From: Floridanema aerugineum
GTDB lineage: Bacteria; Cyanobacteriota; Cyanobacteriia; Cyanobacteriales; Aerosakkonemataceae
Assembly: GCF_041929345.1 (NCBI RefSeq)
Contig: NZ_JBHFNQ010000200.1
Location: 1 to 64,000 of the forward strand
Direction: 5' to 3'
DNA length: 64,000 nt
Position numbers and translations under genes: made by a program
Notes under the pieces: model-generated
What the model was told of the DNA's origin: nothing
Databases searched by the model: none
Seen by the model: only the letters and a program-made list of their open reading frames with translations
Shown: piece by piece, positions 41,626 to 50,384 of the stretch
Position numbering within the stretch: the stretch's first letter is position 1
Layout: the number at the start of each line of letters is the position of its first letter

Positions 41626-41970
41626 ATGAACTTTACGATCGAGATTGAACAAGAGGAAGACGGACGCTGGCTGGCTGAAGTGATTGGAATGCCAGGTGTG
41701 CTTGCTTATGGAGAAATGCGGGAAGAAGCAGTTGCTAAAGTTCAGGCGTTAGCGTTGCGAGTGTTGGCGGATAAGCTGGAACACGGAGAAGTAATGCCTG
41801 ATTTGTTGAGTGTTTCTTTTAAAGATGAACCAGAAGAAAGTAATTTTTTAATGAGTATTGCTAGTCTAGGAGAGTCTGAAGAAACAGATTTATCCGAAAG
41901 AGAGGAGGAAATTTTAAAGTCAGAAGTTGATCCAATTCGAGGCTTTTATCATCAAGTAGACAAGCAGTAA
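41626..41970 (+). CDS. chimeric antitoxin: HicB-like N-terminus, VapB-like C-terminus
   Basis: 114 residues. Residues 1-66 are a HicB-like domain (FTIEIEQEEDGRWLAEVIGMPGVLAYGEM and ALALRVLADKLEHGEVMPDLLSVSF). The rest (SNFLMSIASLGESEETDLSE, EEEILKSEVDPIRGFYHQ) reads like the C-terminal half of a PIN-toxin antitoxin of another family. The stop overlaps the start of a toxin stump (TAATG at 41968-41972). It looks like the product of recombination between two antitoxin genes. Without its toxin it may be a relic or a free repressor. Confidence 0.65.
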   Translation: MNFTIEIEQEEDGRWLAEVIGMPGVLAYGEMREEAVAKVQALALRVLADKLEHGEVMPDLLSVSFKDEPEESNFLMSIASLGESEETDLSEREEEILKSEVDPIRGFYHQVDKQ

Positions 41971-41996
41971 TGATGGCTATTGTAGATACTAGAGCG
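41970..41996 (+). pseudogene. 5' stump of a PIN-domain toxin gene
   Basis: ATGATGGCTATTGTAGATAC opens a frame MMAIVDTRAI, the typical first strand of a VapC toxin with its Asp. It overlaps the antitoxin stop as active pairs do. After nine codons the frame enters the inverted-repeat element at 41994 and soon ends. No toxin sequence resumes beyond the element. Confidence 0.6.
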
Positions 41997-42177
41997 ATCC
42001 TGAGATCTTGCACCAGTCCAAAAATACGCCTGGGACTCAAGTCCCAGGCTAATAGCTAAAGTCCTCTAAAGAGGACTAAATACAAAGTTTTCAGTCCATT
42101 TTAATGGACTTGAGCTATTAGCCCGGAAATTGATTTCCGGGCGGGCTAAAAGCGCAGGTGCAAGATCTCAGGATCGC
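41994..42177. mobile_element. 184-bp MITE-like element with 21-bp perfect terminal inverted repeats
   Basis: The ends GCGATCCTGAGATCTTGCAC(C) and (G)GTGCAAGATCTCAGGATCGC are exact inverse copies. Inside are three smaller hairpins: CTGGGACT...AGTCCCAG, AGTCCTCT...AGAGGACT, and CCCGGAAAT...ATTTCCGGG. It has no coding capacity. It replaces the body of a PIN toxin gene. Related ends occur at 37736 and around 50594-50714. Confidence 0.85.
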
Positions 42178-42395
42178 ACCTCTCTTCCTCCTCTTCCTTC
42201 GTGTCCTAAAACGAAGAAAGCGTTTCGCTGCGCTAACGTGGTTCAAATATTTCCTCTGTGTCCTCTGCGTCTGGAGCGGTTTCACATAAAAACTTACTTT
42301 CCCATAAGCAAAGATTTCCGTAATTATTCGGAAGCAATAATAAATTAACTTCACTTAATCTAGGATTGACTAAATAAGTTTGAGAGCAAAAACAA

Positions 42396-42743
42396 ATGTC
42401 AGATAATTTATCAGAAGGTGCAGCATTTATTGCTAGTGGAACCGCCGCAGGTGCAGCTGTTTCTGGGACAGTTGGCGGAATGGGATTAGCCGGAAGTTTT
42501 GGCGGAGTTGGTATTGGTATGGGTGTAATGGCAGCAGCAGGGGGAGTAGTAGGACTTGCTGCTTATGGTGCTTATAAAATTATCAATCAAGATGATACAG
42601 GAAAAAATTTCCATAGGAATTTACAAGCACTAGCTGAAATCACCAAAGAATATGAGGATAAAAAGCGTTGGACTGATTTAGAAGTTGATGCTGAATTAGA
42701 AACGCTTAAGACACAAATGCAGACCAAAAATAACCCTAGTTAA
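42396..42743 (+). CDS. small glycine-rich membrane-type protein, paralog of the next gene's N-terminus
   Basis: 115 residues. Residues 1-70 are made of small residues (EGAAFIASGTAAGAAVSGTV, then GGMGLAGSFGGVGIGMGVMAAAGGVVGLAAYGAYKII) in a pattern of two hydrophobic, Gly-rich hairpins that could insert in a membrane. A charged helical tail follows (LAEITKEYEDKKRWTDLEVDAELETL). The N-terminus is nearly identical to the start of the 594-residue protein 41 bp downstream, so the two arose by duplication and are probably co-transcribed. The function is unknown. Confidence 0.7.
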   Translation: MSDNLSEGAAFIASGTAAGAAVSGTVGGMGLAGSFGGVGIGMGVMAAAGGVVGLAAYGAYKIINQDDTGKNFHRNLQALAEITKEYEDKKRWTDLEVDAELETLKTQMQTKNNPS

Positions 42744-42784
42744 CATTAATCAACCAACTAAAATTACATAGGAAGCGCAAAACA

Positions 42785-44569
42785 ATGGCTAATAATTTAA
42801 CAGAAGGTGCAGCATTTATTGCTAGTGGAACCGCATCAGGTGCAGCTTTTTCTGGGACAGTTGGCAACATGGGATTAGTCGGAGGTTTTGGCGGAATTGG
42901 TATTGGTTTTGCACCAGTTGCGGCGGCGGGGGGAGTTGTTGGTGCTGCTGCTTATGGCGCTTTTCAAGCAATAGGAGAAGGTGATGCAATTGCTATTGGT
43001 GCAATGGGAATTGGTGCTGTTGGTGGGATTAGTTTTTATTCTGCTGTTGGGGGAATGGGATTAAGTGTTGGCGGAACAGCATTTGGTATTGGAATGGGAA
43101 CAATGGCAGCTGCGGGAGGTGTTTTAGGACTTGCTTTTTATGGGATTGCTAAGTTAATTGATAAATCTGGAAGTGGGGAAAGTGCTGCACAAGTTTTTGC
43201 CAGAATGGAAGAGAAAGTTTTATATATGGAGGCTTATACTCAGGCGCTTTATGAATTAGAATTAATGTCATTGGAGAGCAGTTTAGCTGATTTTATTTGG
43301 AAACAAAAGTTTGCCAATTTGGAAGTTGAGGAAGAATTCCAAGCACTCAAGGCTAAACTAGGTTATAAAAATCGTGCTTACTGCAATTTTTCCACAGCGA
43401 ACTTACATAAACAACCTTTTATTCCCTTTATAAGTAAGAGGAAAATAGTATCGGTGCAAGTTCAACCTTCTCCTACTTGGCAATGTGTAAAAACTCTCAG
43501 GGGAGAGGTAGGCGCAATTAATTCTATAGCTATTAGTCCAGATGGTGAAATTATTGCTATTGCTAGCGATGATAAAACAGTAAGTCTTTGGAGTTTACAG
43601 CAGGAAAAACAGATTTTTAGCTTTTGTGGTTTTGCAAAAGAGGTTTTTTCAGTGGCAATAAGTCCAGATGGAGAAATGCTGGTAAGCGGGGATTTTGAAA
43701 ATAAGGTAACTCGCTGGAATTTGCGGAAAAAAGAGCTTATTAGTACTTGTTTTTATTTAAATTCTCCCTATAGTCATTTAGGTTTTGTTAACTCGGTTGC
43801 TTTTAGTCCTAATGGAAATGTTGTTGCCAGTGCAAGTGCTGATAAAACAATTAGAATTTGGGGTCGTTTTACTGGAGAGTTCAAATATACTTTAAATGGT
43901 CATTCTGATTCAGTTTTTTGTTTGGCTTTTAGTCCAGATGGCAAGTTTTTGATTAGTGGCAGTATTGATAAAACTATTAGAATTTGGGATTTAAGTACTA
44001 GAGGATTAATTCGAGTTTTGCAAGGTCATTCTGGGTGGGTAAGTGCGATCGCAATTTCCCCCGACAACCATACTATAATTAGCGGTAGCACCGACGCAAC
44101 TATTAAACTGTGGAATCTGCAAACCGGAGAGTTAATCTCAACTTTAGAAGGACACTCAACAGCGATTTTTTCTATTGCTATTAATTCCAATGGAGAAACT
44201 TTTGCCAGTGGTAGTACCCAAAATATAAAATTATGGAACTTAAAAACCAGGAAACTTTTACAAACCCTTTCTGGATGCTATCCTGTAGCTTTTACTCCTG
44301 ATGGAACAACTTTAGTCAGTGGTAGTAAAGATAAATTAATTCAAATTTGGCAAAAGACATTTACTCAAAGGGAAACTACATCAGAAACATTACTTTCTGG
44401 TGAATGGTGGGAAGTTTTAGGAGTAGCGAAAAACGCTCAATCGGAAGATGTTAAAATAGCTTATCGCCGCCTTGCCAGAAAATATCATCCTGATATTAAC
44501 AACTCTGTCACAGCTAAAGCTAATATGCAAGCGATCGCCACAGCATACCAAGCTTTTAGAAGCAGATAA
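42785..44569 (+). CDS. glycine-rich membrane-type domain + seven WD40 repeats + C-terminal J domain
   Basis: 594 residues with an uncommon architecture. Residues 1-125 hold two copies of a Gly/Ala-rich hydrophobic unit (GNMGLVGGFGGIGIGFAPVA and GGMGLSVGGTAFGIGMGTMA). Residues 130-225 are a helical linker. From about 230 to 525 there are seven WD40 blades with clear motifs (ISPDGEIIAIASDDKTVSLW, FSPDGKFLISGSIDKTIRIW, ISPDNHTIISGSTDATIKLW). The last 60 residues are a DnaJ J-domain (GEWWEVLGVAKNAQSEDVKI, and YHPDI with the HPD triplet), which should recruit Hsp70. It may place a DnaK-recruiting propeller at a membrane. It lies downstream of its small paralog. Confidence 0.85.
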   Translation: MANNLTEGAAFIASGTASGAAFSGTVGNMGLVGGFGGIGIGFAPVAAAGGVVGAAAYGAFQAIGEGDAIAIGAMGIGAVGGISFYSAVGGMGLSVGGTAFGIGMGTMAAAGGVLGLAFYGIAKLIDKSGSGESAAQVFARMEEKVLYMEAYTQALYELELMSLESSLADFIWKQKFANLEVEEEFQALKAKLGYKNRAYCNFSTANLHKQPFIPFISKRKIVSVQVQPSPTWQCVKTLRGEVGAINSIAISPDGEIIAIASDDKTVSLWSLQQEKQIFSFCGFAKEVFSVAISPDGEMLVSGDFENKVTRWNLRKKELISTCFYLNSPYSHLGFVNSVAFSPNGNVVASASADKTIRIWGRFTGEFKYTLNGHSDSVFCLAFSPDGKFLISGSIDKTIRIWDLSTRGLIRVLQGHSGWVSAIAISPDNHTIISGSTDATIKLWNLQTGELISTLEGHSTAIFSIAINSNGETFASGSTQNIKLWNLKTRKLLQTLSGCYPVAFTPDGTTLVSGSKDKLIQIWQKTFTQRETTSETLLSGEWWEVLGVAKNAQSEDVKIAYRRLARKYHPDINNSVTAKANMQAIATAYQAFRSR

Positions 44570-44703
44570 AATTGCCTCTCTTCCCTCTCCTCTCCTCTTC
44601 CTTCGCGTTCTTTGCGTTCTTTGCGGTAAAAAAATGATCTCTCTTGCACCCTAACAAGATATCCTAAAAAAGTAGGACTTAGGCACTGACACTAGGCGGT
44701 GAT

Positions 44704-44730
44704 GGTGCGTTACGTTGTCACTAACGCACC
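44704..44730. repeat. GGTGCGTTACG...CTAACGCACC hairpin
   Basis: Short inverted repeat of the GTAGGGTGCGTTA family between the WD40/J gene and rsmB. Confidence 0.6.
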
Positions 44731-44784
44731 CTACGAATAGAGACTTTGTGTAAGTTCTAAAAAGAACCCAATTAACTTGCCAGC

Positions 44785-46152
44785 ATGAACTCGCAAAACT
44801 CCAGACAACTGGCATTTCTCACCTTACGAGACATTCACAAAGGCGCTTATGCAGATGTCGCCTTAGATCGCTTTCTGCGTGCATCAAACCTCAACGATGT
44901 AAACCGAAGATTTGCTACAGAATTAGTTTATGGTAGCGTGAGAAGACAACGCACACTTGATGCAATTATTGACCAATTAGGTAAAAAGAAAGCTCATCAA
45001 CAACCAACCGATATTCGCACCATTTTACACTTAGGTTTATATCAATTAAGATATCTAACAAACATTCCTGTTTCAGCCGCAATTAATACTACTGTTGAAC
45101 TAGCAAAAGCAAATAAATTTGCTGGACTTAGCGGAGTTGTAAATGCTTTGTTGCGCCAGTACGATCGCATCTCCACCCCCAACCAAGACCCTTTAATTTT
45201 ACCAGAAAACCTCGTTGAAAGATTAGGAATTTTATACAGTTTCCCCGATTGGATAATTCAATTGTGGTTAGAACAATGGGGAGAAACGGAAACCGAACAA
45301 TTGTGCGAATGGATGAATCAAACTCCAGCGATCGATCTCAGAATTAACCCGTTAAAAACTACAATTGAAGAAGTAGAAACGACCTTAAAATCAGCAGATA
45401 TTTTAGTCAGTAAAATTCCTCATCTTCCCCAAGCTTTAAGGTTAATTGGGAGTAGTGGCGCAATTCAAAATATACCAGGTTTTAAAGAAGGTTGGTGGAC
45501 TGTCCAAGATGCTAGTGCTCAGATGGTAACACATTTGTTAGATCCGCAACCGGGAGAGGTGATAATTGATGCTTGTGCGGCACCTGGAGGAAAGACGACA
45601 CATATTGTAGAATTGATGAAGGATGAGGGGAGAGTTTGGAGTTGCGATCGCACTCCTTCCCGCTTAAAAAAACTCCAACAAAACGCGCAAAGATTGAATT
45701 TAAAATCAATAGAAATTTGCACTGGCGATAGTCGCAACTTTCCCCAATTTACCAATGTAGCCGATCGAGTTTTACTTGACGTACCTTGTTCCGGTTTAGG
45801 AACTTTACACCGTCATGCTGATGCACGTTGGCGACAAACTCCCGAAAATGTTAAAGAATTAGCAATTTTACAGAGAGAATTGTTAGATAGTGGATCTAAA
45901 TATGTCAAACCTGGAGGAATTTTGGTTTATTCTACCTGCACTTTGCATCCTTTAGAAAACGAACAGGTGATTAAGAATTTTCTCACCACTCATCCAAATT
46001 GGCAAATTGAATTACCTGCAACTAATTCGCCAATATACTCTTTTGTCACGCCGTCAGGGTGGATTAAAGTTTTACCACACCGAGAACAGATGGACGGATT
46101 TTTTATGGTACGTTTGCGATCGACTACCAGTTGTCTATCAGCAGATTCTTGA
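44785..46152 (+). CDS. rsmB: 16S rRNA (cytosine-967-C5)-methyltransferase
   Basis: 455 residues. The N-terminal NusB-like RNA-binding domain (residues 1-140: LAFLTLRDIHKGAYADVALD, YGSVRRQRTLDAII) is followed by the SAM-dependent methyltransferase: IDACAAPGGKTTHIVELM (SAM loop), LLDVPCSGLGTLHRHADARW and YSTCTLHPLENEQV, which hold the two catalytic cysteines. It methylates C967 of 16S rRNA. The last few residues (TTSCLSADS) lie in a stretch duplicated after the stop. Confidence 0.93.
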   Translation: MNSQNSRQLAFLTLRDIHKGAYADVALDRFLRASNLNDVNRRFATELVYGSVRRQRTLDAIIDQLGKKKAHQQPTDIRTILHLGLYQLRYLTNIPVSAAINTTVELAKANKFAGLSGVVNALLRQYDRISTPNQDPLILPENLVERLGILYSFPDWIIQLWLEQWGETETEQLCEWMNQTPAIDLRINPLKTTIEEVETTLKSADILVSKIPHLPQALRLIGSSGAIQNIPGFKEGWWTVQDASAQMVTHLLDPQPGEVIIDACAAPGGKTTHIVELMKDEGRVWSCDRTPSRLKKLQQNAQRLNLKSIEICTGDSRNFPQFTNVADRVLLDVPCSGLGTLHRHADARWRQTPENVKELAILQRELLDSGSKYVKPGGILVYSTCTLHPLENEQVIKNFLTTHPNWQIELPATNSPIYSFVTPSGWIKVLPHREQMDGFFMVRLRSTTSCLSADS

Positions 46153-46197
46153 TTAATGTAATAGATAAAATCAAGGAAAAAAACAATGGTTTCAGCT

Positions 46198-46263
46198 GTA
46201 GGGTGCGTCAGAGTCATAAAATTAGTGATTATATCCAGAACTTTACGCTCTGATGCACCCTAC
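46198..46263. repeat. GTAGGGTGCGTCAGAG hairpin element
   Basis: The arms GTAGGGTGCGTCAGAG and CTCTGATGCACCCTAC face each other over 66 bp. It lies between two copies of a duplicated rsmB-end/terB-start segment (about 46124-46197 and 46284-46357). Confidence 0.75.
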
Positions 46264-46346
46264 TCAAGATAACTAGCAACTTGAGTTACTAGTTGTCTAG
46301 CAGTAAATTGTTGATTAATCTAAGAGATAAATGTAGGAAAGAAGCA

Positions 46347-46769
46347 ATGGTTTCAGATTCAGATATTAAAATTCTCTTCAAGATTCTCGTAGGAGTAGCT
46401 TGGATTGATGGTAAAATTCAGTCAGAGGAACGAGAATATTTATACCGACTGGCGAAAGAAAAGGGTGTGGAGAACGATCCAGAAATTTATCCCTGGCTTT
46501 ATGAATTCCGCACAGTACAGTCCAGTCAATGTTATGAATGGGTGCAGGAGTACTTAGGCGATCGCCCTTCTTCCGAGAAATGCCAAAATTTAATTGAAGC
46601 GATCAGCGCTTTGATTTACAGTGATAGCGATGTCACCTCTGAAGAAGCACAACTAATTACCACTATTCAACAACTAGATCCAGCAAATCACCCACCACAG
46701 TCAATCCAAAGTTCTGTTTTGGGGACAATTCAAAAACTCTACAAACGTTGGGTGTTAAAACAAAATTAG
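46347..46769 (+). CDS. TerB-like (tellurite resistance/co-chaperone DjlA-type) protein
   Basis: 140 residues from the ATG at 46347, preceded by GGAAAG. The open frame extends to 46293, but those codons lie in duplicated rsmB 3' sequence. It is all helical, with TerB-family features: KILVGVAWIDGKIQSEEREYL and NLIEAISALIYSDSDVTSEEAQLI, two repeats containing conserved Asp and Glu that may bind metal. Similar single-domain proteins are common in cyanobacteria and their function is not settled. Confidence 0.7.
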   Translation: MVSDSDIKILFKILVGVAWIDGKIQSEEREYLYRLAKEKGVENDPEIYPWLYEFRTVQSSQCYEWVQEYLGDRPSSEKCQNLIEAISALIYSDSDVTSEEAQLITTIQQLDPANHPPQSIQSSVLGTIQKLYKRWVLKQN

Positions 46770-46936
46770 CGATCGCACTAACCAACTTTCAGATAAAGAT
46801 TTCAGATTTAGCCGGGAAATTCTTTTACCTATTAGCAATCTGAAATCTCCAATCTGAAATTATTATCTCAATGGAGCAATTCATCTCCCGTCACAGCGCA
46901 AGCTTGACGGTGAGAGTGTCAATAGTTGTGGATTAA

Positions 46937-47161
46937 TTAGCCTTTGGGAGTACCAATTCCAGGAGTTTCTTCTTTTTTCACTTCTGGAACAATAGAGGGG
47001 CGTTCTTTGTCTTCCCAGCCTACAGGACGCTTTGAATTATACCAAGCAATTGAGCCGATCGTCACAGCGGCAATAAATCCGACCACATAAACTAAAGTAA
47101 AAGACCAAGGAAAGTGAGGGGCATTAACCGCATTAGTCGCAGCTTCCATAAGTAGACTCAT
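46937..47161 (-). CDS. psb35: Psb35-like small thylakoid membrane protein
   Basis: 74 residues with one membrane span (FTLVYVVGFIAAVTIGSIAWY, about 21-41) followed by NSKRPVGWEDKERP and a Glu/Lys-rich stromal tail. This pattern matches, from memory, the cyanobacterial Psb35 protein, which binds the CP47 assembly module and high-light-inducible proteins in photosystem II biogenesis. The gene stands alone. The symbol is given on the SKRPxGWE motif and should be treated as probable. Confidence 0.6.
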   Translation of the reverse strand: MSLLMEAATNAVNAPHFPWSFTLVYVVGFIAAVTIGSIAWYNSKRPVGWEDKERPSIVPEVKKEETPGIGTPKG

Positions 47162-47318
47162 CTTTTAACAACTCCTGAAATTTTCACCTTATCTAAAGTA
47201 TAAAGAATTGAAAAAAATTATCATCCTCCAGAAGTTCGAGGCTAAAAGGCAGAGTCCCAAGAGGACTCTTGGGACAACTCAAAACTCAAAACTTTCCCAG
47301 TCCCTAGTCCCCAGTCCC

Positions 47319-50300
47319 CTACCTGATTTGGTGAGTATTGAGTTCAAAGCTAGGTGCGGGTGCGGGTGCGGGTGCAGCCTGCGGAGTAGTTTGCCTTCTG
47401 GAGCGAGTTCTGGAGGAACCCGAACCACTAGAACTGTTGTATGTTCTGCGAGAGCGTCTGGGTTGGTAGGTTTGCGGACTGCTCGACTGCTGAACGCTCC
47501 TGCGTCTTTGACGTACTACAGGTTGCTGTGTTGCTCTGCTAGTGTTGGATTGGTAAGAGCGACGGCGGGAACGATAGTTGGTTTGGGGGCTACTCGAATT
47601 AGAGTTAACAGCAGTGTTTTCCGAAACCCGACGACGGACACGGTATCTAGTTTGGGTATTTGTCGTGTTAGAAGGGTTGGCATTACTTTGATAAATCCGC
47701 CGCCGACGGGGACGGAATGTGGTTTGGGTATTAGTGGTGTTAGAAGTGCTGACACTGCTTTGCTGAATCCGCCGCCGACGGGGACGGAATGTGGTTTGGG
47801 TATTGGTGGTGTTAGAAGTGCTGACACTGCTTTGCTGAATCCGCCGCCGACGGGGACGGAATGTGGTTTGGGTATTAGTGGTGTTAGAAGTAGCGGCGGT
47901 GTTTTGAGAATCCCGCCGACGGGGACGGAATGTGGTTTGGGTATTAGTGGTGTTAGAAGTAGCGGCGGTGTTTTGAGAATCCCGACGACGGGGACGAGAG
48001 ACTGTGGGTGTACTGCTGGTAGCAGCTGGGCTAACTTCTCTTCGGGATCTTGGTCTACGTTCTGGTTCTTTGTTGCTATCCTCTGTTCTGCTAGCTGTAG
48101 CCCGAATATTAGACATTTTTTCTGGTTTGATCGGTTGAAGAGCTACTACACCTTTGCGACCTTCCAGTTTAGGACGTTCGGGGAATTTCTCGATCGGGAT
48201 ATCTTCCACCGCTTTCACCATAAATTTATTCCAAGTACGGGCGGCGGTAGCACTAGTGCCCCAAGTCGGTGAGTTATCATCGTTTCCTAACCAAACGCCT
48301 GTGACTAGTTGGGGAATATAACCCACAAACCAAAGATCGCGGGCTTGATCGGAAGTACCTGTTTTGCCTGCAACTTGGCGATCGAACAATTGCGCCGGAC
48401 GACCTGTTCCATCATTGACCACATCTTGCAGCATCCAACTCATTATTGCCGCTGTTTCTCCGTCCAAAGCTTTTTCAGCTTTCGGTTTGGCTTCAAAAAT
48501 TACTTTACCTTGTTGGTCAATTACCCGACGAATCCCGTACACTGGAGCGTGTACCCCTTTAGCCGCAAAAGTGCCATAAGCGTTAGTCAATTCTAAAAGA
48601 TTGACTTCCGAAGCACCCAAGGCTAGGGAGTAAGTGGGCTTAAGTTCTGACTTGATGCCCATTTTCTGGGCGATATCAATTACAGGTTGGAATCCCGTAT
48701 TGATTAACACTTTTACGGCAACTGTGTTAACTGATAAAGTCAGGGCATCTCGCATTGAAATCCAGCCGCTATGGTCATCATTGTAGTTTCGTGGCGTATA
48801 ATCATCTACCTGGAAAGGCGCATCCAAGTAACCGCGATAGGGAGATATCCCACCAGCAATAGCCGTAGTGTACAAAAATCCTTTAAATGTGGAACCTGGT
48901 TGACGTTGGGCTTGGGTGACACGATTAAATTGGGTATTTTCAAAATCTGTCCCCCCTACCATTGCTTTGACTTCTCCATTGTGGGGATCGATGGCGACTA
49001 AGGCAGCTTGTTGAAATCCTTGTTCTTTGCCGTTTTCGCTAACTACTTCATCGACAACTTCTTCGGCAACTTTTTGCCACTTAGGATTTAGGCTAGTTTC
49101 TACAGTTAAACCACCTGCTTCGATCGCATCTTGCGGCACATATTTCGGTAATTCCTGTTGAATAAAGGAAGTAAAGTAAGCCGCTTCGGTGGAAAGTCTT
49201 TTTGGTGTGGCTGGCTTGAGCGCTAAAGGTTCAGCCGAAGCCGCTTGCGCTTGATCTTTGGTGAGAAAACCTGCATCTACCATGCGGTTTAACACTATAT
49301 TCCGTCTTTCTAAAGCTAGTTTCGGATTGGCGAGCGGCGAAAAAGTTGAAGGTGCAGGTGTCACACCCACAATCGTCGCTATTTCTGGCAAACTCAAATC
49401 ACTTGTTGGCTTACTAAAATAAACCCAAGCCGCATCAGCCACCCCGTAAGCACCTTCACCCAAATAAACTAAGTTCAGATACCGTTCCAGAATCTTGTCT
49501 TTTTTCATCTCCTTCTCAATCTTCTGCGCCAGCATCACTTCCTGAACTTTCCGAGTAATGGTGCGTTCTTGATTGAGAAAAACAATTCTGGCTAGCTGTT
49601 GCGTAATGGTACTTCCACCTTCCACCACGTTTCCGGCACTGATATTGGAAACAAAAGCCCGTCCCACACCTTGCCAGTCTACTCCCTGATGTTGGTAAAA
49701 GCGACGGTCTTCTGAGGCAATAAAGGCTTGCACCAGTTGAGGTGGCATTTGCTCTAATTGCAGCTTTTCTCTAGTGGCCGGACCCACCTGTTGCAGAATT
49801 GCACCGTCTTCTGCTTTGATCGTCAGAGTTCCATCTCGGACAAAGGTGAGAACATCATTAGGTGAAGGTAAGTTGCGCTCCAATGTCCACCAAGTAATCC
49901 CTGTCGCCAGTGCGCCACCACCTAATGTGACGGATGCCCCTGCGATTAGCCAGAATTTCTTTGTCCGGTATACCGGATTATTTGGGTCTAACCAAGGTGA
50001 ATCTAGGACAGATTCGGGAATATGTAGTTTAGTGGCAATTTCTCTGGTCTTCTGTTTCAGTTTACTTAAGCTTTTGCTGCTGGCTGTTTCCTGATTTTGT
50101 GCCGCATCTTCTTCACTTTCCGCTATTTCTGCTGAAGAGGCAGCAGAAAAACTCCCCAGTTCTTCTAAACTATTTATTTGAGTTGGTTCTAGTGGATCTT
50201 GGGAAGTTCCTGGGCTTCCGTCAGGGTCAGCCGAACGGGAAATTGGAGAACCATCCTTTGTTACGCCTTGGTGGGCGGTTGGTTGCCCAATTTCTGTTTC

Positions 50301-50384
50301 TCTGCCAGAGGTCTGTTCGGGTTTTGATTCAGAGCCACTGAACTTGGTCGAAATTTCTTGCAGTTTGGGAATAAATTTTGTCAC
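47319..50384 (-). CDS. bifunctional class A penicillin-binding protein with Arg-rich repeat tail
   Basis: 1021 residues. An Asn/Gln/Ser-rich cytoplasmic region (1-145) leads to one membrane anchor (FWLIAGASVTLGGGALATGITW). The GT51 glycosyltransferase domain has EDRRFYQHQGVDWQG and GGSTITQQLARIVF. The transpeptidase domain has RQPGSTFK (active-site Ser and Lys), SVNTVA and GKTGTSDQ. It polymerises and crosslinks peptidoglycan. The last 230 residues are a tail built of 23-residue repeats (F-R-P-R-R-R core followed by an S-N-T-T-N-T-Q-T-T block) and further Arg clusters, strongly basic and probably disordered outside the membrane. Such a long basic tail is not general for PBP1A. Confidence 0.92.
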   Translation of the reverse strand: MTKFIPKLQEISTKFSGSESKPEQTSGRETEIGQPTAHQGVTKDGSPISRSADPDGSPGTSQDPLEPTQINSLEELGSFSAASSAEIAESEEDAAQNQETASSKSLSKLKQKTREIATKLHIPESVLDSPWLDPNNPVYRTKKFWLIAGASVTLGGGALATGITWWTLERNLPSPNDVLTFVRDGTLTIKAEDGAILQQVGPATREKLQLEQMPPQLVQAFIASEDRRFYQHQGVDWQGVGRAFVSNISAGNVVEGGSTITQQLARIVFLNQERTITRKVQEVMLAQKIEKEMKKDKILERYLNLVYLGEGAYGVADAAWVYFSKPTSDLSLPEIATIVGVTPAPSTFSPLANPKLALERRNIVLNRMVDAGFLTKDQAQAASAEPLALKPATPKRLSTEAAYFTSFIQQELPKYVPQDAIEAGGLTVETSLNPKWQKVAEEVVDEVVSENGKEQGFQQAALVAIDPHNGEVKAMVGGTDFENTQFNRVTQAQRQPGSTFKGFLYTTAIAGGISPYRGYLDAPFQVDDYTPRNYNDDHSGWISMRDALTLSVNTVAVKVLINTGFQPVIDIAQKMGIKSELKPTYSLALGASEVNLLELTNAYGTFAAKGVHAPVYGIRRVIDQQGKVIFEAKPKAEKALDGETAAIMSWMLQDVVNDGTGRPAQLFDRQVAGKTGTSDQARDLWFVGYIPQLVTGVWLGNDDNSPTWGTSATAARTWNKFMVKAVEDIPIEKFPERPKLEGRKGVVALQPIKPEKMSNIRATASRTEDSNKEPERRPRSRREVSPAATSSTPTVSRPRRRDSQNTAATSNTTNTQTTFRPRRRDSQNTAATSNTTNTQTTFRPRRRRIQQSSVSTSNTTNTQTTFRPRRRRIQQSSVSTSNTTNTQTTFRPRRRRIYQSNANPSNTTNTQTRYRVRRRVSENTAVNSNSSSPQTNYRSRRRSYQSNTSRATQQPVVRQRRRSVQQSSSPQTYQPRRSRRTYNSSSGSGSSRTRSRRQTTPQAAPAPAPAPSFELNTHQIR
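47640..48000. repeat. 69-bp minisatellite encoding the PBP tail
   Basis: About five units of 69-72 bp, each with GACGGGGACGGAATGTGG and GGTATTAGTGGTGTTAGAAG. The period is a multiple of three, so the frame is kept. The two pairs of adjacent units most alike suggest recent slippage. Confidence 0.9.

Noticed and set aside
47208..48272. Long plus-strand frame of 354 codons opposite the PBP tail
   Set aside because: It is the antisense shadow of the Arg-rich minisatellite, with no homology features and no ribosome binding site.
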